A DNA stretch of 37,856 bases from Shimwellia pseudoproteus (GTDB lineage Bacteria; Pseudomonadota; Gammaproteobacteria; Enterobacterales; Enterobacteriaceae), in assembly GCF_016415625.1 (NCBI RefSeq), contig NZ_WBXP01000036.1, positions 1-37,856 on the forward strand. The letters run 5' to 3'. How positions within the stretch are numbered: position 1 is the stretch's first letter; every line of letters starts with the position of its first letter. Both the position numbers and the translations under genes were made by a program. Below the pieces are notes generated by a model, which was not told the origin of the DNA, searched no databases, and saw only the letters and a program-made list of their open reading frames with translations. Shown one piece after another: positions 15,550 through 24,951 of this stretch.

Positions 15550-16764
15550 TTAGATCCAGGCGTGGCGGGCAGGGAATACCCCGTTAAGGTAGTAATTACC
15601 AATGGCGTGGTGCTTCCAGCGCACCGGATCGTGCAGGGTATGAGTGCGGGCATTGCGCCAGTGGCGATCCAGCCCGTGGCGCAGTAATGTGGCCCGGCTG
15701 CCCCCCCATTCAAGGAGTTTTTCGCTGGCGCGCAGCGCCACGGCGGTGGTTAACACTTTGGCCTCGGCCACGGCAATGGACGCCCGGGCGGTGTTTTGCG
15801 CGTTAAGCGGTTGCTGGTTAACGCTATCAACAATCTTCGCGGCGCGTTGCAATAGCGCCAGTGCCGCGCTGAGCTCAGTATGCAGGCGGCCAACATCCGC
15901 CAATAAATAGGGATCGTCGGCATTACGGCTGATCCCGGCTTCTGTGGCATCGATCCACGGCCGGGAACTGTGCTGAATAAACTGGCCGGCATCCTCCAGG
16001 GCACCCTGGGCGATACCGGCATCGATGGCGGCCTGGATCAACTGGGAGACGGCTCCCCGTAAGGTGGGCTGATCCGCTGGCGGGGCGGGAAGTACCTGCC
16101 CGGGGGTAACTCGCACATTCTCCAGCCGCACCGTGCCGCTGGCGGTGGTGCGCTGGCCCATCCCGGACCAGTCATCCACCACGGTCACCCCGGGGCTGTG
16201 GCGGGGAATAAACACCATCACCGGGGTGTTATGGTGGTCCAGGGCGGTGATCACCACCCGATCGGCAAACAGGGCGCCGGTAGAGTAAAATTTCTCGCCG
16301 TTCAGGCGTAACTCGCCATTTACCGGCTGCAATCGGGCAAGAATCTCCCGGGTATTGCGGCTGTTTTTTTCCGGGCCGCCATTCCCCAAACGCTGGCCCT
16401 GCACAATATCGCTTAATAATATCTGTTGTTGTTCGGCTGAACCGGCAGCCAGAATAATATGAATAAGGGCAAAATGATTTTGCGGTATTTGACCAAGGGC
16501 CGGATCCGCGGCGGAAATAATCCGCAATATATCTGCCACCGTGCTATAGCCTAAACCGCCGCCGCCGAAACGGCGGGGGACAGAAATACTGCCCAGCCCG
16601 CTGGCGGAGAATTGGGCCAGCAATTCCGGGGCATAGCGCCGTTGCTGGTCCCGCTCAACGGCCCCGGTCCGCGCCAGCGCCGCCAGGGCGTGCGCTTCCC
16701 GCAGGGCATCTTCGGGGCGAGTCAACACCCTGGCCGGGGAAATAGCGTCGATTACTGTCGTCAT
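15550..16764 (-). CDS. DszC/SfnC-like flavin-dependent enzyme (acyl-CoA dehydrogenase fold), copy 1
   Basis: This 404-residue protein is the first gene of the operon. It shows GLGSISVPRRFGGGGLGYST, DPALGQIPQNHFALIHI, NGEKFYSTGALFADRVVITA, DDWSGMGQRTTASGTVRLEN and the C-terminal HWRNARTHTLHDPVRWKHHA. The IPQNHF and HWRNARTHTLHDP motifs are shared with its tandem paralogue. Family members oxygenate sulfur in dibenzothiophene, dimethylsulfone-like or other organosulfur compounds using reduced flavin. AAGG lies about 8 nt before the ATG. The next gene starts 10 nt after its stop. The two copies may form a hetero-oligomer or act on successive intermediates; this is inference. Confidence 0.85.
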   Translation of the reverse strand: MTTVIDAISPARVLTRPEDALREAHALAALARTGAVERDQQRRYAPELLAQFSASGLGSISVPRRFGGGGLGYSTVADILRIISAADPALGQIPQNHFALIHIILAAGSAEQQQILLSDIVQGQRLGNGGPEKNSRNTREILARLQPVNGELRLNGEKFYSTGALFADRVVITALDHHNTPVMVFIPRHSPGVTVVDDWSGMGQRTTASGTVRLENVRVTPGQVLPAPPADQPTLRGAVSQLIQAAIDAGIAQGALEDAGQFIQHSSRPWIDATEAGISRNADDPYLLADVGRLHTELSAALALLQRAAKIVDSVNQQPLNAQNTARASIAVAEAKVLTTAVALRASEKLLEWGGSRATLLRHGLDRHWRNARTHTLHDPVRWKHHAIGNYYLNGVFPARHAWI

Positions 16765-17115
16765 TAATAATGCCTTGTTTCAGAGTGCAGAACGCCGCCC
16801 CGGCAGAGGTTAATGTTGCCGGGGAAGGACCATGTCAAAATGTAATGCTGATGTTAAACGCCAGCCGGAGCAGGAGTAAATAGGGCGGTTAGCTGATCTT
16901 CGGCAATGGATATTTGCCAGATAAATAAGCCATGTCCTGATATTGCCGATTATTTAATTAGCCCGAAAATAATATTGCTGAACAGGCGTTATTAAGGGGC
17001 AAATTCCTGGTGGCGGGCGGCTAAAAGTTTCGCTTTATTGCCAGGTTACCGCGCATTCCCGGCCACTTATACTGCCTTTTCAATGGGAAAAGTGAATACG
17101 CAACCGGGAGTGGCC
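16765..17115. promoter_or_regulatory. Divergent control region, organosulfur operon / response regulator
   Basis: This stretch separates the first operon gene (minus) from the response regulator (plus), so it should hold both promoters. TCGGCAAT (16900-16907) and ATTGCCGA (16942-16949) form an exact 8-bp inverted repeat 34 nt apart, a candidate regulator site. I found no confident -35/-10 pair and no sigma-54 element. Confidence 0.4.
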
Positions 17116-17751
17116 ATGCAGCACTGTGTTTATCTTATCGACAGCGATACCGCCATTCAGGAAATGCTGGGGCGGATACTCAATGGCGCTGGCTGGCAAT
17201 ATGAAGGTTATGACAGTTTTAGCCAGTTTTACCGGCATCATCCGCAGCTAAATGATCTGTCCGGTTGCCTGTTGTTTGATGTTCACTACCCTGGCGACAA
17301 CGCGCTGTTGCCGCTGGCGGCGTGGCGGGCAAGGGGGCTGACACTGCCGGTAGTGATTATCTCACGTCATGCCAGTATCCGCCTGTGCCGTCAGGCGTTC
17401 CGCGGCGGTGCGTTTGATTTTTTGCTCAAACCTCTGGATCCGGCACTGGTGCTGGAGGCGGTAGCCGGTGCCCTGGCGTATCATCGCCAGGGGGTTGAAC
17501 AGCGGCAAAAACACCGCGATTTGCGGCACAAGCTGGCGCGATTAACCCCCCGGGAGCAGCAAGTGCTGGCCCAGATAATGCGCGGCCAGGCCAGTAAAGA
17601 GATTGCCCGGACACTGATATTGTCCCCGCGCACCGTTGAAGCGCACCGGGCCAGTATTTTTGACAAGCTGGAGGTCAATTCCGTGGCGAAGTTGCTGACC
17701 CGCTATGCGGCAATTTACCTGCGATCGCCCGGCGTCCAGGACGTTATTTAG
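17116..17751 (+). CDS. Orphan FixJ/TtrR-type two-component response regulator
   Basis: This 211-residue regulator has a receiver domain (residues about 1-120) and a LuxR-type helix-turn-helix. The receiver starts QHCVYLIDSDTAIQEMLGRI, with the acidic pocket at DSD, the phospho-acceptor Asp in LLFDVHYPG, the Ser of VVIISRHAS and the Lys of FLLKPLD. The output domain reads LTPREQQVLAQIMRGQASKE followed by IARTLILSPRTVEAHRASIF. ATG 17116 is preferred over 17038 because GGGAG lies 6 nt upstream and the receiver begins there. No histidine kinase is encoded nearby. Its position divergent from the organosulfur operon makes it a candidate regulator of that operon. Confidence 0.85.
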   Translation: MQHCVYLIDSDTAIQEMLGRILNGAGWQYEGYDSFSQFYRHHPQLNDLSGCLLFDVHYPGDNALLPLAAWRARGLTLPVVIISRHASIRLCRQAFRGGAFDFLLKPLDPALVLEAVAGALAYHRQGVEQRQKHRDLRHKLARLTPREQQVLAQIMRGQASKEIARTLILSPRTVEAHRASIFDKLEVNSVAKLLTRYAAIYLRSPGVQDVI

Positions 17752-17851
17752 GTAGTTATACGGCGTCAGCCAGGTAATATCGTCAATAGTCAGGGGGAGG
17801 GCACTCTTTTATTGTCACTGATTCCTGTTCATATCCAAGGAGTTGGTACTA

Positions 17852-18343
17852 ATGAAATATCTCTTAACTGGCGCAGCGCTGGCAGGCTGCCTTGCTTTCC
17901 CGGCCCTGGCAGATGGCGTTATCAGCGGTAAAAGTCTCTCACTGGGGTTGGCGGATAAACTGGCCCAGCAAACCATTATGGCCTGCAGCGCGAAAGGGTA
18001 TCAGGTCAGCGTGACGGTGCTGGACCGCGCGGGTATTCCTCTGGTGATTAAAAAAATGGACAACGCCGGTCCGCATACGGTGAAGGCCAGCCGGATGAAG
18101 GCATACACGGCACTGTCAACCAAAAATCCGACTGAAAATGTCATGAAAGCCGCCCAGGATAACCCTGCGGCAGCAAACCTGCGCAGCATCCCCGGGTTCC
18201 TGCTGCTGGGTGGCGGGGTGCCGGTAAAAGTCGGCACCGATACCATTGGGGCTATTGGGGTTGGGGGCGCGCCGGGTGGCCACCTCGATCAGCAATGTGC
18301 AACGGATGCCCTGGCGGCCAGCGCCGCGGCACTGAAAGCCTGA
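17852..18343 (+). CDS. Exported HbpS/GlcG-family (heme-binding type) protein
   Basis: The 163-residue product has a signal peptide MKYLLTGAALAGCLAFPALA cleaved before DGVIS, followed by the GlcG/HbpS fold: ADKLAQQTIMACSAKGYQVS, VTVLDRAGIPLVIKKMDNAG, VKASRMKAYTALSTKNPTEN and IGAIGVGGAPGGHLDQQCA. Streptomyces HbpS binds heme and modulates a two-component system; most family members have no proven function. AAGGAG lies 9 nt before ATG 17852; an in-frame TTG at 17843 is less likely. It follows the response-regulator gene by 100 nt on the same strand. Confidence 0.82.
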   Translation: MKYLLTGAALAGCLAFPALADGVISGKSLSLGLADKLAQQTIMACSAKGYQVSVTVLDRAGIPLVIKKMDNAGPHTVKASRMKAYTALSTKNPTENVMKAAQDNPAAANLRSIPGFLLLGGGVPVKVGTDTIGAIGVGGAPGGHLDQQCATDALAASAAALKA

Positions 18344-18743
18344 TTGTGAACGTCTCATACCGCCCCGGGGTGCTTTATAGCCCCATTTACTTCCCCCGTG
18401 GACAGGCCATTTTGCTGGCTGGATTACAGTGTTATTAGTTACAACATACTTATTGTTTTTTATTCAGGGTGCCCCATGACAGCCCGGCGAAAACCGCTCC
18501 GCCCGATGTTACCGAATAATGTTTACCAGGAAACGGGGCGGTCAGTATCGGTTATCAGGTTCCGGCATGGTGAATTCCTTTGTTATCTTTGTGTTAACGT
18601 CAGATTCATCATCGGATGTGGCAGAAAACAAAGGAACCAGGGAATTAAGATAACCATTGCCGAAAAGTGACTATGCCGCCCGGCTGTTCAGCCGCCGATC
18701 CGCGGTGCATACTGGCGACTCGTGACTGGCCAGATAACTTACT
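18344..18743. other. Intergenic region with a nested imperfect inverted repeat
   Basis: No gene is supported; a 90-codon plus frame (18398-18670) shows no family or ribosome-binding site. GGTTATC (18550-18556) pairs with GATAACC (18649-18655), and inside it CCTTTGTTATCT (18577-18588) pairs with AGAAAACAAAGG (18623-18634) with one mismatch. The shape suggests a long RNA hairpin or a decayed small mobile repeat. Confidence 0.35.
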
Positions 18744-19418
18744 ATGCAAGATACCTCACTCATTTTTCAGCGGCGTCGTGTCGATATTCCGGCCCTGCTG
18801 GCCTACGGCTTTCAGCCCCAGCCGGAGGGCTACGGTTTTACTACTGTTCTGCTGGACGGGCAGTTTCGCCTGCGGGTCAGCGTGACCCCCGGGGGAAACG
18901 TAGATACCGCGATAACCGACATCGCCAGTGGTGATGACTATGTGCTTTACAAGGTTCCCCGGGCCAGCGGCGCATTTGTTGGCGCCGTGCGTGAAGCCTG
19001 CCGGCAGGTACTGGAAGATATTGCCCACCATTGCTTCCCGCTGGTGGTGTTTAACACCGCCCAGGCGGGGCAGGTGCGTGATTACATCCGGGATCGCTAC
19101 CGCAACGAGCTGGAATTCCTGTGGCCGCGCACCCCGGACAACGCGATTTTTCGGCGTAGTGATAACGCCAAATGGTATGGCGCTATCCTCACGGTTAAGC
19201 CCGCCAGCCTCGGGCTACCTGGGGAGCAGCGGCTTGAGATCCTCAATATTCGCATGGAGCCGCAGGAGATTATCCGGCTCACCGACCGGGTGACCTATTT
19301 TCCCGGCTACCATATGAATAAAAAACACTGGGTGACGCTACTGCTGGACGGGGCGCTACCGGCGGCGGAAATCTTCCGCCGTATCGATGACAGCTATCTG
19401 CGGGCGGCGAAAAAGTAA
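18744..19418 (+). CDS. MmcQ/YjbR family protein, long form
   Basis: This 224-residue cytoplasmic protein carries the YjbR (DUF419) domain in its C-terminal half, with FLWPRTPDNAIFRRSDNAKW, YGAILTVKP, EILNIRMEPQEI, YFPGYHMNKKHWVTLLLDGA and LPAAEIFRRIDDSYLRA. The fold resembles CyaY and is thought to bind DNA in some members. About 100 N-terminal residues form an additional domain (DTSLIFQRRRVDIPALLAYG, GQFRLRVSVTPGGN) seen in long-form members. The ribosome-binding site is weak. It seems monocistronic; neighbours give no functional hint. Confidence 0.85.
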   Translation: MQDTSLIFQRRRVDIPALLAYGFQPQPEGYGFTTVLLDGQFRLRVSVTPGGNVDTAITDIASGDDYVLYKVPRASGAFVGAVREACRQVLEDIAHHCFPLVVFNTAQAGQVRDYIRDRYRNELEFLWPRTPDNAIFRRSDNAKWYGAILTVKPASLGLPGEQRLEILNIRMEPQEIIRLTDRVTYFPGYHMNKKHWVTLLLDGALPAAEIFRRIDDSYLRAAKK

Positions 19419-19711
19419 TCGGCGCCGTTAGGATGGTGTTTTATAACGCTAAAATATCACAGCCTGACGTATATCTCTGGGGTGTAGCGAAAATGCCACC
19501 ATAAGAAACTATGACTTACAGTGACAACCTTCAGTAATTCTGATGATGCTGAACAAAACGGCTGACTATTCCTTCTCACCCCAGGCTCTTACTATCACTG
19601 GTCTGACAGCGGCGCCTGTGCGCTCGCTGTTTTCTGCCCGGCTGCATCGCACTGCCTGACCAGTGGCCAGACACCCCGGCCGGGCAATTCTCAGAGATAA
19701 GGAGCTATACC
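19419..19711. other. Intergenic region upstream of sad
   Basis: About 290 nt with no supported gene. A minus frame at 19566-19817 is antisense to the sad start. I see the sad ribosome-binding site at its end but no convincing promoter pair or repeat. Confidence 0.3.
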
Positions 19712-21103
19712 GTGGCATATGCAACAACCAACCCCTATACCGGGGAACTGATAAAAACGTTTGCCGATGCAACCGACGCCGACGTCTCCGACGCCATTGC
19801 CAGGTCCCACGCCGCATTCAGCACATGGCGTACTGAACGTTACGCCCGGCGCGGCGCTATTTTACAGCGGGCGGCAGATTTGCTGCGCGAGCAAAAAGAG
19901 CAGTTCGCCCAGTTGCTGACCCTGGAAATGGGCAAATTACACCAGGAAGCGCTGGCGGAAGTTGAGCTATCGGCGCAACTCTTTGAGTACTATGTTCATA
20001 ACGCTGAGCGGCTGCTGGCGCCAGAAGTGCTGCCAGTGGCCAATCCCCGGGAGGCCAGCGCGCAGATCGTCCATGAGCCTCTGGGGGTCTTGCTGGCGAT
20101 TGAACCGTGGAATTTTCCGTACTACCAAATTGCCCGAATTATCGCCCCCCAGCTTTCCGCCGGTAATACCATTTTGCTAAAACATGCCTCTAATGTGCCG
20201 CAGAGCGCCGCCCGCTTTGAAAAACTGATGCACGACGCCGGCCTGCCGGATGGCGCATTCATTAATCTGTATGCCACCCGCGGCCAGATAGAACAGATAC
20301 TGAATGATCCCCGGGTCCAGGGCGTGGCGCTGACCGGGTCAGAAGGGGCCGGGGCTACGGTTGCCCAGCAGGCCGCTAAAGCCCTGAAAAAATCCACGCT
20401 GGAACTTGGCGGGGCGGATGCCTTTATCGTACTTAAGGATGCTGATCTTGATAAAAGCGCCGCCTGGGCGGTATTTGGCCGCCACTGGAATGGTGGCCAG
20501 GTGTGCGTCTCTTCCAAGCGGATGATTATTGCCAGCGAGATTTATGATGCGTTCCTCGAACGCTATATTGCCGGTGTGGCGGCACTGCGCGCCGGGGACC
20601 CGGCGAATGCCAGCACCACACTGGCGCCGCTCTCCTCTCAACAGGCGGCGGATGAAGTTAAGCAGAAGATCCAGCTGGCCATCGATCATGGCGCAACCGC
20701 GCTCGAAGTGGGGCCAAAAGTGCCCACCCGCGGCGCATTTGTCCAGCCGACAATCCTCACCAATGTGACCCCGGATAACCCGGCCTACCATATGGAGTTT
20801 TTTGGCCCGGTATCGATGCTGTTCCGCGCCAGTGATGAAGATGAGGCCCTGCGTATTGCCAATGATTCACCGTTCGGGCTGGGGGGATCCATTTTCACCC
20901 GGGATGTGGCCCACGGTGCTGAACTGGCGAAACGCTTCTCCACCGGGATGGTGTATATCAACCATCCGACCCGGGTAAAAGCCGATTTACCCTTTGGCGG
21001 GGTGCGCCGCTCAGGTTATGGCCGGGAGCTCACCGGGCTGGGGATCAAAGAGTTTGTTAACCACAAGCTGATATCCATCGTGGATATCGACGCTGAGTTT
21101 TAA
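19712..21103 (+). CDS. sad: NAD(P)-dependent succinate-semialdehyde dehydrogenase (Sad/YneI type)
   Basis: The 463-residue aldehyde dehydrogenase matches E. coli Sad in length and sequence. Visible motifs are EPLGVLLAIEPWNFPYYQ, GNTILLKHASNVPQSA, VALTGSEGAGATVA, the general-base Glu in STLELGGADAFIV, the catalytic Cys in NGGQVCVSSKR, and EFFGPVSMLFRA. It oxidises succinate semialdehyde to succinate, linking GABA or other amine breakdown to the TCA cycle. The start is GTG with AAGGAG 8 to 9 nt upstream. A downstream GC-rich inverted repeat (GCGGGCC 21111-21117 with GGCCCGC 21130-21136) may end the transcript. Other short semialdehydes could be substrates. Confidence 0.88.
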   Translation: MAYATTNPYTGELIKTFADATDADVSDAIARSHAAFSTWRTERYARRGAILQRAADLLREQKEQFAQLLTLEMGKLHQEALAEVELSAQLFEYYVHNAERLLAPEVLPVANPREASAQIVHEPLGVLLAIEPWNFPYYQIARIIAPQLSAGNTILLKHASNVPQSAARFEKLMHDAGLPDGAFINLYATRGQIEQILNDPRVQGVALTGSEGAGATVAQQAAKALKKSTLELGGADAFIVLKDADLDKSAAWAVFGRHWNGGQVCVSSKRMIIASEIYDAFLERYIAGVAALRAGDPANASTTLAPLSSQQAADEVKQKIQLAIDHGATALEVGPKVPTRGAFVQPTILTNVTPDNPAYHMEFFGPVSMLFRASDEDEALRIANDSPFGLGGSIFTRDVAHGAELAKRFSTGMVYINHPTRVKADLPFGGVRRSGYGRELTGLGIKEFVNHKLISIVDIDAEF

Positions 21104-21354
21104 CCCCTGTGCGGGCCGCTGTTTAATGGGGCCCGCCGTATCCTGCCCGCTAATAGCCTGATACTCTCTGCGCACTATTAACGCCCCGGAATTAACTACC
21201 GCGAATGTTAGCGCTAACTAAATTATTAAAAGTCTTTTAAAAGTAAATAAACTGTAGGGTTATAAATAACAGGAATAATATAAAAATATCGGGACTCTAT
21301 TGCCTCCGTATAGCTAAACAACGTCAAAAAATAATAGTTGAGGAGCCAGAGAAT
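21104..21354 (+). promoter_or_regulatory. Control region of the first malic enzyme gene, with LacI-like palindrome
   Basis: The region is AT-rich next to the gene. GTTAGCGCTAAC (21207-21218) is a perfect 12-bp palindrome with a central CG, as in operators of LacI/GalR-family repressors. CTTTTAAAAG (21234-21243) is a second, AT-rich palindrome. No regulator gene of the LacI family is in the window. The promoter itself is not clear. Confidence 0.4.
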
Positions 21355-23040
21355 ATGTTACATAAAGACCCTCTTTATACCCCTTATACCGGTGCCGTCT
21401 TGCTTGAAACACCGTTGCTTAATAAGGGGCTGGCATTTACCAGGGAAGAGCGCATCGCCCTGAATCTTGACGGTCTGCTGCCTGAAAACGTTGAAACTAT
21501 TGAGGAACAGACTGAGCGTGCCTGGGATCAGTTTTCACAGTGCAAGCAGGATATCGCCAGACATATTTATTTGCGTAATATCCAGGATACTAATGAAACA
21601 TTATTTTACAACCTGGTACGTTCTCATATTAAAGAAACCTTGCCGATTATCTATACCCCGATAGTGGGCGAGGCGTGTGAGCATTTTTCGGATATTTATC
21701 GCCGTTCCCGCGGGCTGTTTATCTCCTGGCCGAACCGCCACCGCATAGAGGAAATGCTGCAGCGTTTTTCCCGCAACGATATTCACGTGATTGTAGTGAC
21801 TGACGGCGAGCGTATTCTGGGGTTAGGGGATCAGGGGATTGGCGGTATGGGGATCCCGATCGGCAAACTCTCGCTCTATACCGCCTGTGGCGGGATCGAT
21901 CCTGCCGGGACATTGCCGATTATGCTGGATGTCGGTACCAATAATGCGCAGCGCCTTGATGATCCGCTCTATATGGGCTGGCGGCATCCGCGCATTACTG
22001 ACGACCAGTACCTTGAGTTTATGGACATGTTTGTTGCTGCCGTTAAACACCTCTGGCCGGAGGTATTGCTGCAATTCGAGGATTTTGCCCAGCAGAACGC
22101 CACGAAATTACTCAATCGCTACCGTAACCAGCTCTGCTGCTTTAACGATGATATTCAGGGAACCGCCGCGGTCACCCTTGGGACATTACTGGCCGCCTCA
22201 AAAGTTGCCGGTGTACGGCTGCGGGATCAACGGGTGGTCTTCCTCGGGGCCGGTTCCGCCGGGTGCGGGATCGCGGAGCGCATTATTGCCGCCATGATAG
22301 CCGACGGGCTAAGTGAGCCACAGGCCCGCCAGCGGGTATTTATGGTGGACCGTTTCGGCCTGCTGACGGACGATATGCCCAACTTGCGTGATTTCCAGCA
22401 GCCGTTAACCACCGCTCTGGCGTTAACCCAGCAGTGGCCGGGCAATCAGAATACCTGGTCGCTGATGGATGTGGTGCGTAACGTGCAGCCCACGGTATTG
22501 ATAGGTGTCTCCGGCCAGCCGGGGCTGTTCACCGAAGAGATAATCCGCGAAATGCACCGTCACTGCCCGCGGCCAGTTATCATGCCGTTGTCTAACCCCA
22601 CCTCCCGGGCCGAAGCGCAGCCCCAGGACCTGATCGCCTGGACCCAGGGGACGGCGCTGATTGCTACCGGTAGCCCGTTTGCGCCGGTGTTTTATCAGGA
22701 CCATTTGTACCCGATAGCCCAGTGCAACAATGCCTATATTTTCCCCGGCCTTGGCCTTGGTATTCTTGCGGCCCGGGCGAGCCGGGTAACGGAAAATATG
22801 CTGATGGCCGCCAGCCATGCCCTGGCCAGCCACTCGCCGCAGGCCACCCGCGAACAGGGGGGATTACTGCCGGAGGTGAGCGATATTGAAGCGTTGTCCC
22901 GGGATATTGCCTGGCATGTGGGGTGCAGCGCCCGGCAGGATGGGGTGGCGCCCGCGCTCAGTGATGAGGCGTTACGCCATAATATCCGCGAGATCTGGTG
23001 GCCGGCGCAGTACCGCAGTTATAAACGCGGCGCGTTCTGA
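21355..23040 (+). CDS. NAD-dependent malic enzyme, diverged paralogue of MaeA
   Basis: The 561-residue enzyme converts malate to pyruvate and CO2. It contains [62 protein letters not shown], the metal-binding [12 protein letters not shown] and [17 protein letters not shown], the Rossmann loop [22 protein letters not shown] and IATGSPFAP. It lacks the MDIQTKKQR leader of MaeA and differs at many positions from the second gene at 23082-24779, which is the better E. coli MaeA match. GAGGAG lies 9 nt before the ATG. The two genes converge on a shared hairpin. Having two malic enzymes suggests separate regulation or substrate (for example fermentation versus C4 growth), which is inference. Confidence 0.88.
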   Translation: MLHKDPLYTPYTGAVLLETPLLNKGLAFTREERIALNLDGLLPENVETIEEQTERAWDQFSQCKQDIARHIYLRNIQDTNETLFYNLVRSHIKETLPIIYTPIVGEACEHFSDIYRRSRGLFISWPNRHRIEEMLQRFSRNDIHVIVVTDGERILGLGDQGIGGMGIPIGKLSLYTACGGIDPAGTLPIMLDVGTNNAQRLDDPLYMGWRHPRITDDQYLEFMDMFVAAVKHLWPEVLLQFEDFAQQNATKLLNRYRNQLCCFNDDIQGTAAVTLGTLLAASKVAGVRLRDQRVVFLGAGSAGCGIAERIIAAMIADGLSEPQARQRVFMVDRFGLLTDDMPNLRDFQQPLTTALALTQQWPGNQNTWSLMDVVRNVQPTVLIGVSGQPGLFTEEIIREMHRHCPRPVIMPLSNPTSRAEAQPQDLIAWTQGTALIATGSPFAPVFYQDHLYPIAQCNNAYIFPGLGLGILAARASRVTENMLMAASHALASHSPQATREQGGLLPEVSDIEALSRDIAWHVGCSARQDGVAPALSDEALRHNIREIWWPAQYRSYKRGAF

Positions 23041-23048
23041 AGCCGTAG

Positions 23049-23075
23049 CCCCGTGGGCGGCAGCGGCCCACGGGG
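23049..23075. terminator. 10-bp perfect hairpin between the convergent malic enzyme genes
   Basis: CCCCGTGGGC (23049-23058) and GCCCACGGGG (23066-23075) are exact complements around a 7-nt loop. There is no T run on either side. Both malic enzyme genes end within 10 nt of it. Confidence 0.55.
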
Positions 23076-23081
23076 ACAACA

Positions 23082-24779
23082 TCAAATCGATGTTCGCCGG
23101 TAGTGGCGGTATTCCGGGCGCCAGAAATTATCCTCAATGGCCTGTTGCAGGGCGTCGGCGGAGGTTTTAGTGGCTATCTCCTGCTGCTGGGCCATACGTC
23201 CCACCGCGAACGCAATCGCTCTGGAGACGGTCTGGATCTCCGCCAGCGAGGGCAGTACCTGGCCGTCAGGATCGGTCACCAGCGGCGAGTGCAGGGCGAG
23301 GGTTTCACTGGCGGACATCATCATCTCATCGGTAATGCGCGCGGCGCCGCTGGCGATTACGCCCAGCCCGATCCCCGGGAAGATGTAGGTGTTATTGCAC
23401 TGGGCAATAGGGTAGATTTTGTCTTTCCACAGCACCGGCGCAAACGGGCTGCCGGTGGCCACCAGGGCGTTGCCGTCGGTCCAGGCAATAATATCCTGCG
23501 GTGTGGCTTCAACCCGGGAGGTGGGGTTGGAGAGCGGCATCACAATCGGGTGGGTGCAGTGGCGGTGCATTTCACGGATTATCTCTTCGGTAAACAGCCC
23601 GGTTTGCCCGGACACCCCGATTAAAATATCCGGTTTCACGTTGCGCACCACATCCAGCAATGACAGGGTTTCACTGGTGGTATCCCAGTGTTGCAGGTTG
23701 TCACGCTTCTGGACCAGTTTGCTCTGGAACGGCAGCAAGGTCGGCATTTGATCGGTCAGCAGGCCGAAGCGATCCACCATAAACACCCGCTGGCGGGCTT
23801 GTTCGTCACTCAGCCCTTCGCGTTTGATCTGGGCAATGATCTGTTCGGCAATACCGCACCCGGCGGAACCGGCCCCGAGGAAGACAATCCGCTGTTCGCT
23901 GAGCTGGCTTCCGGCGGCGCGGCTGGCCGCAATCAGCGCCCCGACAGTCACTGCCGCGGTCCCCTGGATATCATCGTTAAAACAGCACACCTCATCACGG
24001 TAGCGGTTTAACAACGGCATGGCATTCTTCTGGGCGAAATCTTCAAACTGGATCAGCACATTCGGCCAGCGCTGTTTGACGGCCTGGATAAACTCGTCAA
24101 CAAACTGGTAATACTCTTCATCGGCAATACGCGGGCTGCGGGTCCCCATGTACAGCGGGTCGTTAAGCAGTTGCTGATTGTTGGTGCCGACATCCAGCAC
24201 CACCGGCAGGGTGTAGGCTGGGCTGATCCCGCCGCAGGCGGTATAGAGCGAGAGTTTGCCGATCGGGATCCCCATACCGCCAATGCCCTGATCTCCCAGC
24301 CCGAGGATACGTTCGCCGTCGGTCACTACGATCACTTTAATCGTGTTGTTCGGCACATTTTGCAGAATATCGTCCATGTTATGCCGGTTTTTCCAGGAAA
24401 TAAAAATCCCTCTCGCCCGGCGGTAAATCTCCGAAAAGCGCTCACAGGCGGCCCCCACCGTCGGGGTGTAAATCACCGGCATCATCTCTTCAAGGTGGTT
24501 ATCCACCAGCCGGTAGAACAGGGTTTCGTTAGTGTCCTGAATATTGCGCAGGTAAATATGTTGATCGATGGCGGTCTTAAACCCTTTGAACTGTAGCCAG
24601 GCGCGTTCCGCCTGTTCTTCAATGGTTTCCACCACGTCCGGCAGCAGGCCGGTAAGGTTAAAATTCGCCCGTTCTTCAAGGCTAAATGCACTGCCTTTGT
24701 TCAGCCGCGGGAACTCCAGCAGCACCGGGCCTGCGTAGGGAATGTAAAGCGGGCGTTGTTTTTTGGTCTGGATGTCCAT
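23082..24779 (-). CDS. maeA: NAD-dependent malic enzyme MaeA
   Basis: This 565-residue protein equals E. coli MaeA (SfcA) in length and follows it closely from [20 protein letters not shown] to [15 protein letters not shown]. It has the family signatures [90 protein letters not shown] and [20 protein letters not shown]. The start at 24779 reproduces the E. coli N-terminus; GGAG lies about 10 nt upstream. The longer frame to 24830 is not favoured. It faces its paralogue tail to tail and is divergent from the MarR gene. Confidence 0.93.
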   Translation of the reverse strand: MDIQTKKQRPLYIPYAGPVLLEFPRLNKGSAFSLEERANFNLTGLLPDVVETIEEQAERAWLQFKGFKTAIDQHIYLRNIQDTNETLFYRLVDNHLEEMMPVIYTPTVGAACERFSEIYRRARGIFISWKNRHNMDDILQNVPNNTIKVIVVTDGERILGLGDQGIGGMGIPIGKLSLYTACGGISPAYTLPVVLDVGTNNQQLLNDPLYMGTRSPRIADEEYYQFVDEFIQAVKQRWPNVLIQFEDFAQKNAMPLLNRYRDEVCCFNDDIQGTAAVTVGALIAASRAAGSQLSEQRIVFLGAGSAGCGIAEQIIAQIKREGLSDEQARQRVFMVDRFGLLTDQMPTLLPFQSKLVQKRDNLQHWDTTSETLSLLDVVRNVKPDILIGVSGQTGLFTEEIIREMHRHCTHPIVMPLSNPTSRVEATPQDIIAWTDGNALVATGSPFAPVLWKDKIYPIAQCNNTYIFPGIGLGVIASGAARITDEMMMSASETLALHSPLVTDPDGQVLPSLAEIQTVSRAIAFAVGRMAQQQEIATKTSADALQQAIEDNFWRPEYRHYRRTSI

Positions 24780-24951
24780 CTCTGTTACTCCGGGGAAAAT
24801 CAGGTCTTCCTGATAAGGAATGGCTAACACACCGGACTATGATACAAAAAAAGCACCAAATGTTTACTGTTGTGCAAATAAATTATTTGCCTGTTATCTG
24901 TTTTTTTACCCCGGATAACCGCGGCATGGGAATGGGTAGTGGAGTAAATAA

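Noticed and set aside
18398..18670. 90-codon plus-strand frame
   Set aside because: No ribosome-binding site, no domain, and it spans the inverted repeat at 18550-18655.
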